Assembly (NCBI GenBank): GCA_036404255.1
Contig: DASWOP010000053.1
Span: forward strand, 1 to 7,203
DNA: 7,203 nucleotides
Origin: JARLFX01 sp036404255
GTDB taxonomy: Bacteria; Acidobacteriota; Terriglobia; Terriglobales; Acidobacteriaceae
Reading direction: 5' to 3'
This document shows positions 1 to 6,492 of the stretch, piece after piece; position 1 is the stretch's first letter, and each line of letters begins with the position of its first letter. Position numbers and translations under genes: made by a program. The notes under the pieces were generated by a model. The model did not search any database. It was not told where the DNA came from and worked only from the letters and a program-made list of their open reading frames with translations.

Positions 1-124
1 CGTAGCGAGGAGATAGACAGGTAATCAGTTCAATATCGCAGCCATTGCAACTGCCCGTGTTCAGATGAAACAGCGACGGACTCTTGCGGCGGCACTTGTT
101 CATCAAGCGTTTGAAGAAACTCAT
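1..124 (-). CDS. Group 4 [NiFe] hydrogenase-like (EchC/HycG/CooL/NuoB family) small subunit, 5' end only
   Basis: Only the first 41 codons are in the window; the gene runs off the left edge. Translation from the ATG at 124-122 gives a short basic start (residues 1-14) followed by SPSLFHLNTGSCNGCDIEL, ending at the window edge with ITCLSPRY. The CNGCDIE motif (Cys26, Cys29) and the following LSPRY are hallmarks of the electron-transferring small subunit of energy-converting hydrogenases (EchC, HycG, HyfI, CooL, MbhJ). True complex I NuoB has adjacent cysteines (CCGIE) here instead. In the family these cysteines help bind the [4Fe-4S] cluster nearest the active site. The ATG overlaps the TGA of the preceding membrane gene as ATGA, which implies translational coupling and a shared complex. 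The same motif also occurs in hydrogenase-related complexes without a NiFe site, so hydrogenase activity is an inference. Confidence 0.85.
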   Translation of the reverse strand, partial: MSFFKRLMNKCRRKSPSLFHLNTGSCNGCDIELITCLSPRY

Positions 125-3100
125 AGCATCCTCCGCGTGAGAGCAAGCAGTGCATCCGGCCATAAGCCCCCCACCAGTAAAAGAACGATTAGCCCAACCA
201 CTACGAGTCGGAATGGCAACTTCTCCGCAGTGGAAGCAAATGTTCCCTCTTCCTGCGGCCCCCACCAGCAGCGCGTCAGGCAAAGCACGTAAGCGATCAA
301 GGCAAACATCGACGAAAGAATGAATCCTGCAAGCAGCCAGTGGCTCATCCCGGATGCTGTCTGGTAAAGACGCCAGCGCCCTGCAAAGCCCAGCGTTGGC
401 GGTACTCCCAGCATCGCCAGCATACCGACAAGAAATGCAGCACCACTATACGGATAGCGTGCAGCCAGCCCACGCGATTCCGCCGTAAGCGCACCATCAG
501 CCTCCGGTGCGCTCAATGAGATGAACAGTAGTGCCTTAGCCAGCGCGTGAACTGTGCCCGCAAAAAGCGCACCACGCAAGCCCAGTTCGCTGACCGATAG
601 CGCCCCCAGCAGAAGAAAGCCCATATCTTCGATCGTTGAAAGCGCCAGCAGACGCTTCATATTGCGCTCCGTCAACATCAGCAACGAAGCGAGCAGTGAT
701 GAAGCAATGGCAGCACCAAGCAATACTCCGCGCGGTGCAAGCAATGAAGGATGCGCGGAAGCTGTGAGATAGAGTTCACCGAAAGCAGCGATATCGACTA
801 CTGCGATCAACAGTCCCATCGCCAAGGCAGGCACCATCTCTGCAACCGCAGGCAACCACACCAGCAGCGGAACAATGGCCAGCTTGAGCAAAAACCCAGT
901 GAGCAGCAGAGCACGCGCCCAATCAGCATTTCCCTGTTGCAGTGCAACCTGCCCGGCAATCAAACTGGCGGCAGAGAGCGCCATCACAACAGCGTAGAGC
1001 CACGCCGCCCGGCGTTTTCCCGTACGCCACACCAGCACCAATGCCAGTACGGTAGAGGTCTCCAGTAATGCCAGCCGCGGCCACGGCTGCGTCATCCACA
1101 AAGCAGATACGGCAGCTACTCCGCTCAACGCTATCAGAGGAGCGAGTGAGCGCCAGGTTTTCTGCGCCACGGCTGCAATAAGCAGCGCCACAAGCGCCAC
1201 TGCACATCCTGCGCCAAGCAGCGCGGGAATTTTCTCCACACCGTGATTGGCTTCAGTCATCTGCGAGACAGAGGGAACAAACCATCGCAAAGCACACACC
1301 AGCACCAGGAAGAATGCTGCGATCCATGCAACCGCAAACGTCTCGACCCATGCCATAGCGCGCGCTACCAATGCAGAGATTGCCTGCAGCCCGCTCCATA
1401 CTCCCAGATACAGGCGATCAACATTCGTATTGTTGTAGAACGGTGCCCAATGCTTTTTGAGTATCGACGAGAACTCCGTCGCCGGCAGGCGTCCCGGCCC
1501 GGTGATCGATTCTCCGCCGGTAAAGACTCCGGAACCAGCACTGCCGAAGGTGCCGCCAACCAGCATTGCTCCACCCTGTACCGCCACTGTGCGCGTGCGA
1601 GAAGCACCTGCCATCGCGTAGACGATAGCGCCCACACCCGCGGATACAATCGCCAGTGCCAGCCCACCCATCGTCCACCAGGAACCTGCATTGGGCGTGA
1701 GTCCGAACCATGAGACCTGCACCGTAGCCAGACCCAGCGCTGGCAAAATTGGATTGATGATGTAGTTCACCGCTAACTGCGGAGCCAGTCCAAGTACCAG
1801 GCTTCCAAACCCGAAGATTCCCAACGCCCACACCATGGTTGGCGGAGCTTCATGAGCAGATTCTGATTTTGCCGTTGTCTGGCCCAGAAAGACAGAACTT
1901 GTGGCCTTCACGCAGGAGAACACCGTACCTACGCTCACCAACCACGCAGCCAGCGCAGGAACTATCTGTCCCGATTGCAACGCCGCTGTATACAGCAGCC
2001 ATTTGCTGGCGAAGCCGCTCATGAAGGGTATGCCCATCATGGCGCCTACGCTAATCAGCCACACTGTGAACGTCCGCGGCATCCGGCGCGCCAGTCCGCC
2101 AAGCTGATCCATGTCACGGGTTCCGGTTGCGTGTTGTACCGATCCGGCTGCCAGGAACAGTCCGCCCTTGAATAAGCTGTGATTCAGACAGTGCAGCAAT
2201 CCTGCCGCAATGCCCAGCGGAGTGCCCAGTCCAAGCCCGGTAATAATGTAGCCGATCTGGCTGACCGTATGGAAGGCCAGCATGCGCTTCAGGTCGTGCT
2301 GGACCATGGCATAGGCTACGCCAATCACCATGGTCACCGTCCCGATCCACATCATCATCAGACCCCAGGAGTGCGGCCACTGGTTGAAGCAGTGCATACG
2401 AGCAGCCAGATACACTCCCGCCTTCACGTAGCAGGCTGCATGCAGCAGCGCACTCACCGGCGTCGGAGCGTTCATGGCTTCTGGAATCCATGTATGCAGC
2501 GGAAACTGTACGGACTTGGCCACAAGCGCTACCAGCATCAGTGCAAAAACTCCGCCGGTAAAGGCCTGCGCCACGGCAGGATCAGTCCAGAGCGCGCTGC
2601 CGGTGCGTGAATAGATAATCAGGATCGCTGCCAGCAAACCATAGCCGGCCAGGTGCGTCATCAGCAGCACCTTCCGCGCGCCTGCTACAGCTTCCTTCTT
2701 TTCATACCAGAAACCCACCAGGCTGAAGGAGCACAGTCCCATCAACTCCCAGCACAAATAGAGGAAGAAAAGATTAGCGCTATAAACCAGGCCCACCATG
2801 CCGCAGATGAAGGTGAGCATGAAGGCATAGAAGCGTGTCGCAGAGCGTTCATGCGCCATATACCCGATGGAGTAGAGCAGCACCGCGGCACCCAACCCCG
2901 TACCCATCAGAGCAAACATCAGGCTCAACGCATCAACATGAAATACCAGTGCCAGCGGCCCGTCCCACGGAAGCGCACTAAAATCAACTGATCCGCTGTA
3001 CCAAACTCGTACCAGCGTAATCACCACCGCCAATAGGCTCGGCAAGCAACATGCCAGTGCGAGCACCCCCTTGGCGCGGGAAGAAAGAATTTTCGCTGCA

Positions 3101-3174
3101 AAAAGTTGCAGCAGGACTCCTGCCACCAGCGGCAGTATGCCCAACAACACCAGCATTTCAGAAGATACTCTCAC
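121..3174 (-). CDS. Fused NuoL-like/NuoN-like ion-translocating membrane subunit of an energy-converting hydrogenase-type complex
   Basis: This 1017-residue polytopic membrane protein is much longer than NuoL, HyfB or EchA (roughly 600-670). Residues about 1-500 form a complete antiporter-like module. The conserved charged residues are present: E143 in CWELMG, K220, the HTWIPEAMNAPTPVSALLHA block with H245, K296 in DLKRMLAFH, H328 and H332, K336 in LFKGGLF, and K391 in GFASKW. These match by position the proton-path residues of NuoL. Residues about 525-635 resemble the NuoL C-terminal region, with VDRLY followed by a long amphipathic and then a membrane helix. Residues about 648-1017 form a second, shorter and diverged module with K764, K840 in NMKRLLALSTIEDMG, and H876/K880 in HALAKALLF. 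The start is a GTG preceded by AAGGG with a 5-nt gap; the internal ATG at codon 7 has a poorer Shine-Dalgarno sequence. The gene overlaps the downstream small-subunit gene by 4 bases. CooM is a similarly large relative in CO-linked hydrogenases. Confidence 0.88.
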   Translation of the reverse strand: MRVSSEMLVLLGILPLVAGVLLQLFAAKILSSRAKGVLALACCLPSLLAVVITLVRVWYSGSVDFSALPWDGPLALVFHVDALSLMFALMGTGLGAAVLLYSIGYMAHERSATRFYAFMLTFICGMVGLVYSANLFFLYLCWELMGLCSFSLVGFWYEKKEAVAGARKVLLMTHLAGYGLLAAILIIYSRTGSALWTDPAVAQAFTGGVFALMLVALVAKSVQFPLHTWIPEAMNAPTPVSALLHAACYVKAGVYLAARMHCFNQWPHSWGLMMMWIGTVTMVIGVAYAMVQHDLKRMLAFHTVSQIGYIITGLGLGTPLGIAAGLLHCLNHSLFKGGLFLAAGSVQHATGTRDMDQLGGLARRMPRTFTVWLISVGAMMGIPFMSGFASKWLLYTAALQSGQIVPALAAWLVSVGTVFSCVKATSSVFLGQTTAKSESAHEAPPTMVWALGIFGFGSLVLGLAPQLAVNYIINPILPALGLATVQVSWFGLTPNAGSWWTMGGLALAIVSAGVGAIVYAMAGASRTRTVAVQGGAMLVGGTFGSAGSGVFTGGESITGPGRLPATEFSSILKKHWAPFYNNTNVDRLYLGVWSGLQAISALVARAMAWVETFAVAWIAAFFLVLVCALRWFVPSVSQMTEANHGVEKIPALLGAGCAVALVALLIAAVAQKTWRSLAPLIALSGVAAVSALWMTQPWPRLALLETSTVLALVLVWRTGKRRAAWLYAVVMALSAASLIAGQVALQQGNADWARALLLTGFLLKLAIVPLLVWLPAVAEMVPALAMGLLIAVVDIAAFGELYLTASAHPSLLAPRGVLLGAAIASSLLASLLMLTERNMKRLLALSTIEDMGFLLLGALSVSELGLRGALFAGTVHALAKALLFISLSAPEADGALTAESRGLAARYPYSGAAFLVGMLAMLGVPPTLGFAGRWRLYQTASGMSHWLLAGFILSSMFALIAYVLCLTRCWWGPQEEGTFASTAEKLPFRLVVVGLIVLLLVGGLWPDALLALTRRML

Positions 3175-3177
3175 CAG

Positions 3178-3184
3178 TTCCCTT
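3178..3184 (-). promoter_or_regulatory. Ribosome binding site that fixes the GTG start of the fused membrane subunit
   Basis: On the minus strand AAGGGAA sits just before CTG-GTG, leaving 5 nt between AAGGG and the GTG at 3174-3172. No equally good site precedes the in-frame ATG six codons later, so the GTG is the preferred start. Confidence 0.55.
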
Positions 3185-3196
3185 CACTTCCAGGCC

Positions 3197-3217
3197 TTTG
3201 CGCAACGGCTTCGCAAA
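3197..3217 (-). repeat. Short inverted repeat TTTGCG/CGCAAA
   Basis: A perfect 6-bp stem with a 9-nt loop lies in the leader of the membrane-subunit gene, about 13 nt upstream of its ribosome binding site. It could be a small hairpin in the mRNA leader. No specific function can be assigned and it may be chance. Confidence 0.3.
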
Positions 3218-3220
3218 ACC

Positions 3221-3246
3221 ATAGGGAGAGACATCGCTCTCCTTAT
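3221..3246 (-). terminator. Terminator-like stem-loop between adhE and the membrane-subunit gene
   Basis: Read on the minus strand, ATAAGGAGAG and CTCTCCCTAT pair around a 6-nt loop with a single A-C mismatch, giving six continuous bp next to the loop. The stem is followed by GGTTTTG, a short T run. This is compatible with a weak intrinsic terminator or attenuator ahead of the membrane-complex genes. The T run is short and the lower stem is AT-rich, so termination is uncertain. On the opposite strand the mismatch becomes a G-U pair, but there is no gene there for it to serve. Confidence 0.35.
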
Positions 3247-3299
3247 ATTTCCGGACATCCTTAGAGAGGTCCTTCCTCATCCTAATCAGTTTCAGAAGC

Positions 3300-3329
3300 G
3301 GGAGGCAGATCATGATGAACCTGCCTCCC
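3300..3329 (-). terminator. GC-rich hairpin directly after adhE
   Basis: A perfect 9-bp stem, GGGAGGCAG with CTGCCTCCC and a 12-nt loop, begins 14 nt after the adhE TAG stop. It is the strongest stem in this gap and sits where an adhE terminator would be expected. The sequence after it on the minus strand (GCTTCTGAAAC) has no U-tract, so it may instead be a 3'-end stabilising hairpin or a processing site. Together with the two repeats to its left it accounts for most of the 169-bp gene-free stretch. Confidence 0.5.
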
Positions 3330-3343
3330 ACGTTATGAAACGC

Positions 3344-6091
3344 CTATCGAGACGTCTTTGCTGTCTCTACCATCTTTACGTGCACCTTCGTATCGACCTT
3401 GATTGCAACCCTGGTCTTTTCCGCGGGAGCCTCGGCTGCCCGCTCGGTCAGTTCTACGAACGGTTTACCGTTGTAGCTGTCCAGCAGGATGGCGCGGAAC
3501 TCGGCGATCAGTGGATAGCGCGGGTTAGCGCCCGTGCACTGGTCGTCGAAGGCATCCACAGCCACTGCGTCAAGCTTGGCCAGAAAGTCAGCTTCGTTGA
3601 CACCAGCCTCGCGGATCGATCCTGGGATTTCCAGGTCCTTCTTCAGGCTTTCGACCCAGGCGATCAGGTTTGCCACCTTCTCATCCTTGGTCGTTCCGCC
3701 CAGTCCGAGATGATCGGCTACCTCAGCGTAGCGGCACTTTGCCTTGGGGCGATCATACTGCGAGAACGCCGCCTGCTTCGTCGGATTATCGTTCGCGTTG
3801 TAGCGGATCACGTTGCTGATCAGCAGCGCGTTCGCAAGCCCGTGCGGCAGATGGAACGCAGCCCCGATCTTGTGCCCCATTGAGTGGCAAGCGCCCAGGA
3901 AGGCGTTGGCGAAGGCAATACCGGCCAGAGTTGCGCCGTAATGCACCTTCTCGCGAGCCTTCGGGTCCTTGGCGCCGTTCTTGTACGCAGAAGGCAGGTA
4001 CTCCTTCAGCATCTTGAGCGCCTGTAGTGCCTGGCCATCGGTGAACTCGTTGGCCATGATGGAGACATACGCCTCCAGTGCATGGACCACCGCATCGATG
4101 CCGCCGAAAGCCGTCAGCGACTTCGGCATGTTCATCACCAGGTTCGGATCGATGATCGCCACGTTCGGCGTCAGTTCATAGTCCGCAATGGGATACTTCT
4201 TGCCGGTTGCGTCGTCCGTGACCACCGCGAACGGCGTCACTTCCGAACCAGTGCCAGACGTCGTTGGAATCGCGATCATCTTGGCCTTGATCCCCATCTT
4301 CGGGAACTTATAGATGCGCTTGCGAATATCCATGAAGCGCAACGCCAGATCTGCAAAGTCCACTTCCGGATGCTCATACAGCACCCATGCAATCTTCGCC
4401 GCATCCATCGGCGAACCGCCGCCGAGGGCTACGATCACGTCTGGCTGGAAGCCGTTTGCAACCTCCACGCACTTGCGCACCGTCGTCAGATTCGGATCGG
4501 CCTGCACCTGCGAGAAGACGTCTACTTCCATGCCCTGCTTCTTCAGCACGGCAATCAGATCGTCCGCATAGCCGTTACGGAACAGGTAGTCATCCGTCAC
4601 GATAAGCGCGCGTTTCTTCCCTGCGAACTCCTTCAGCGCCTCGGCAATGCAGCCGCGGCGGAAGTAGATGGAGCCGGGAAGCTTGTGCCACAACATGTTC
4701 TCGGCACGCTTCGCCACGATCTTCTTATTGAGCAGGTGCTTTGGTCCAACGTTCTCTGACACCGAATTTCCTCCCCAGCTTCCGCAGCCCAGCGTCAGGC
4801 TCGGAGACAGGCTGAAGTTATAGAGATCGCCAATGCCGCCATGCGACGAGGGCGTGTTGATGAGAATGCGAGCGGTCTTCATGTGATCGCCGAAGTAGTT
4901 CACCCGCTCCTTCTGCTGGTCCTGGTCGGTGTAGAGCACGGATGTGTGCCCGATGCCGCCCAGGGTTACGAGCTTGCCTGCGATCTCCACCGCATCCTTG
5001 AAGTCCTTGGCGCGATACAGCCCGAGGATGGTCGAAAGCTTCTCGTGGGCAAACGGCTCAGCCTCAGTCGCATCGGTTGCTTCGCCGATCAGGACCTTGG
5101 TTGTTGCAGGAACGGTGATGCCCGCCAGCTCTGCGATCTTCGGAGCTGCCTGGCCCACAATCTTCGCATTCACTGCGCCATTCACCAGGATGATCTTGCG
5201 CACAGCGTCGGCTTCTTCCTTATTCAGGATGTAGCCGCCATGCCGCGAGAAGCGGTCGCGGATCGAATCGTAGATCGCGTCCACCGCAATCACTGCCTGC
5301 TCTGAGGCGCAGATCACGCCATTATCAAACGTCTTCGACATCAGGATCGATGCCACAGCGCGCGTCAGATCCGCTGTCTCGTCAATCACCACTGGAGTGT
5401 TGCCTGCGCCGACGCCGATCGCCGGAGTACCCGAGGAGTATGCTGCATGCACCATGCCCGGCCCGCCTGTGGCCAGGATCAGTTTCACGTCCTTATGACG
5501 CATCAGCTGGTTGGAAAGCTCCACGGTCGGCACATCGATGCAGCCGATGATGTCTTCCGGAGCGCCCGCGGCAATTGCAGCCTTTAGCACCAGCCGTGCC
5601 GCGATGCATGTGCTTCTGCGCGCGCGCGGATGGGGGCTGATGATGATACCGTTACGCGTCTTCAGTGCGATGAGCGTCTTGAAGATGGCCGTAGAGGTCG
5701 GATTCGTGGTCGGGATGATGCCGCAGATCAAGCCCACCGGCTCGGCGATGGTAATAGTGCCGGCCTCGTCGTCTTCGCTCAGGATTCCGCAGGTCTTCTC
5801 GTCCTTGTACTTGTTGTAGATATATTCCGATGCAAAGTGATTCTTGATCACCTTGTCTTCCACCACGCCCATGCCCGTCTCCTGGACGGCCAGTTCGGCC
5901 AGCGGAATGCGTGCGTCAGCAGCTGCCAGGGCGGCGCTGCGAAAGATGAAATCTACCTGTTTTTGCGTGAAGCTGGCAAACTTCTGCTGTGCCGCTTTCA
6001 CTCGGGCTACCAGGGCTTCCAGATCTTCACTGGTCGCGACCGGGCTCTGTGGTTCCTGGTTTGCTGTTAGAAACACCTCGAAATTGGTCAT
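3344..6091 (-). CDS. adhE: Bifunctional acetaldehyde-CoA/alcohol dehydrogenase AdhE
   Basis: This 915-residue protein reduces acetyl-CoA to acetaldehyde and then ethanol with two NADH, and can run in reverse; in known cases it is cytosolic and assembles into helical spirosomes. Residues about 15-440 form the CoA-acylating aldehyde dehydrogenase domain, with the catalytic cysteine at C261 in FDNGVICASEQ (Cys246 in E. coli). Residues about 460-880 form the iron-dependent alcohol dehydrogenase domain. It has GGGSPMD at 557-563, and metal ligands D666 and H670 (GGIDAVVHALEAY), H736 and H750 (CHSMGHKIGAAFHLPHG), spaced as in E. coli. Both active sites look intact. The ATG has a GAGGAG ribosome site upstream. 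The C-terminal tail after about 880 is rich in Ala, Lys and Val and somewhat longer than in E. coli (891 residues in total). The 401-bp upstream and 169-bp downstream gaps, both with hairpins, suggest it may be transcribed on its own. Confidence 0.98.
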   Translation of the reverse strand: MTNFEVFLTANQEPQSPVATSEDLEALVARVKAAQQKFASFTQKQVDFIFRSAALAAADARIPLAELAVQETGMGVVEDKVIKNHFASEYIYNKYKDEKTCGILSEDDEAGTITIAEPVGLICGIIPTTNPTSTAIFKTLIALKTRNGIIISPHPRARRSTCIAARLVLKAAIAAGAPEDIIGCIDVPTVELSNQLMRHKDVKLILATGGPGMVHAAYSSGTPAIGVGAGNTPVVIDETADLTRAVASILMSKTFDNGVICASEQAVIAVDAIYDSIRDRFSRHGGYILNKEEADAVRKIILVNGAVNAKIVGQAAPKIAELAGITVPATTKVLIGEATDATEAEPFAHEKLSTILGLYRAKDFKDAVEIAGKLVTLGGIGHTSVLYTDQDQQKERVNYFGDHMKTARILINTPSSHGGIGDLYNFSLSPSLTLGCGSWGGNSVSENVGPKHLLNKKIVAKRAENMLWHKLPGSIYFRRGCIAEALKEFAGKKRALIVTDDYLFRNGYADDLIAVLKKQGMEVDVFSQVQADPNLTTVRKCVEVANGFQPDVIVALGGGSPMDAAKIAWVLYEHPEVDFADLALRFMDIRKRIYKFPKMGIKAKMIAIPTTSGTGSEVTPFAVVTDDATGKKYPIADYELTPNVAIIDPNLVMNMPKSLTAFGGIDAVVHALEAYVSIMANEFTDGQALQALKMLKEYLPSAYKNGAKDPKAREKVHYGATLAGIAFANAFLGACHSMGHKIGAAFHLPHGLANALLISNVIRYNANDNPTKQAAFSQYDRPKAKCRYAEVADHLGLGGTTKDEKVANLIAWVESLKKDLEIPGSIREAGVNEADFLAKLDAVAVDAFDDQCTGANPRYPLIAEFRAILLDSYNGKPFVELTERAAEAPAEKTRVAIKVDTKVHVKMVETAKTSR

Positions 6092-6094
6092 ATT

Positions 6095-6100
6095 CTCCTC
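6095..6100 (-). promoter_or_regulatory. adhE ribosome binding site
   Basis: GAGGAG lies on the minus strand with only AAT between it and the ATG at 6091-6089. The spacing is short for GGAG, though GAGG alone would be at a more usual distance. It supports the chosen start. Confidence 0.65.
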
Positions 6101-6113
6101 TTACTTCATCTCA

Positions 6114-6146
6114 CGCCTGCTTTTGGGGAGTTACTGAAAGCAGGCG
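6114..6146 (-). promoter_or_regulatory. Perfect 10-bp stem-loop in the adhE 5' leader
   Basis: On the minus strand CGCCTGCTTT pairs perfectly with AAAGCAGGCG around a 13-nt loop. The stem ends 22 nt before the adhE ATG, just upstream of the GAGGAG ribosome site. The loop contains CTCCCC, whose CUCC can pair with GGAG of the ribosome site, so a pseudoknot that hides the site is possible. In E. coli, adhE translation is known to depend on RNase III cutting of a structured leader; this is an analogy only. No U-tract follows, so it is not an intrinsic terminator. Confidence 0.55.
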
Positions 6147-6233
6147 GCTGGTTATACTGCTGGCACGGAGGCAGCCGTCTTCTGCTCGCCTTTGGACTGG
6201 ATTGCTTGACCGTTTCTCTGGCAAGCTAATCGA

Positions 6234-6253
6234 ATCGATAAATTTATATCGAT
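6234..6253. promoter_or_regulatory. Perfect palindrome ATCGATA-N6-TATCGAT, candidate operator for adhE
   Basis: Two perfect 7-bp arms are separated by AATTTA, which suits a dimeric helix-turn-helix regulator. The site ends about 142 bp upstream of the adhE start. On the minus strand it overlaps TATAAA, a -10-like hexamer, although no convincing -35 lies 16-18 bp upstream of it. It does not match Fnr or Rex consensus sites. The regulator is unknown. Confidence 0.4.
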
Positions 6254-6294
6254 AACCATATGGCGATTCTACGACCGGGTGTTTTCGGAATTCA

Positions 6295-6308
6295 GTGATA
6301 GCGGTCAC
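6295..6308. promoter_or_regulatory. GTGA-N6-TCAC inverted repeat, Rex- or Crp-like candidate operator
   Basis: GTGA and TCAC are separated by six bases (TAGCGG), about 203 bp upstream of adhE. This core and spacing are shared by the Rex consensus (TTGTGAA-N4-TTCACAA) and by Crp-type sites (TGTGA-N6-TCACA). The flanking bases fit neither consensus well. Rex is a known NADH-sensing repressor of adhE in several Gram-positive bacteria, which makes the position suggestive. It remains a short motif that can occur by chance. Confidence 0.3.
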
Positions 6309-6420
6309 CAACCAAGCGAGTGCTGGAAAGTGTATTTACGTGCCACGATAAGACCTTAAATCGCAAAGATTCAGGCTCTTAGCGAAGTATGAGCACTGAT
6401 GCCCGCCTCCAATGACGGAA

Positions 6421-6449
6421 TCTAGAAAAATAAAATGTTTAATGTTTTT
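6421..6449. promoter_or_regulatory. AT-rich tract in the hydF-adhE intergenic region
   Basis: Only four of these 29 bases are G or C, in an otherwise GC-rich window, and the tract holds a tandem AATGTTT repeat (6434-6447). It begins about 43 bp after the hydF stop. It could be an UP element or the binding site of a DNA-bending protein, or the tail of the hydF transcript; no GC-rich stem precedes it that would make it a clear terminator. Apart from the sites listed separately, I see nothing else in 6092-6492 that looks like a gene. Confidence 0.25.
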
Positions 6450-6492
6450 CCCGCTTCATTGCTGACGCTGAGGTGGACAGTGGGCTTCCTTC

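Noticed and set aside
1243..1713. 156-codon plus-strand ORF inside the membrane gene
   Set aside because: It is antisense to the fused antiporter-like gene and has a Gln/Arg/Cys-rich composition with no recognisable motif.
3071..3883. 270-codon plus-strand ORF opposite the start of the membrane gene and the end of adhE
   Set aside because: It is antisense to two strongly conserved genes, spans their intergenic gap, and its translation shows no recognisable domain; it is a by-product of GC-rich codon use on the other strand.
4082..4759. 225-codon plus-strand ORF inside adhE
   Set aside because: It is antisense to the alcohol dehydrogenase domain, His/Arg-rich without domain features, and typical of a shadow frame.
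6145..6177. CGGCTG/CAGCCG inverted repeat with a 21-nt loop beside the adhE leader hairpin
   Set aside because: The stem is only 6 bp with a long loop, and its left arm shares bases with the stronger 10-bp hairpin; it is too weak to call.
6191..6210. Sigma-54-like TTGGAC...TTGC on the plus strand
   Set aside because: The distance between GG and GC is 8 instead of 10 bases, and no plus-strand gene lies downstream.
6111..6311. 66-codon minus-strand ORF in the hydF-adhE gap
   Set aside because: It needs a TTG start, has no ribosome site I can see, resembles no family I know, and overlaps the palindrome and the leader hairpin, so it is probably chance.
6329..6350. TGGCAC on the minus strand resembling a sigma-54 -24 element
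   Set aside because: The -12 element is TACAC rather than TTGC at the required distance.
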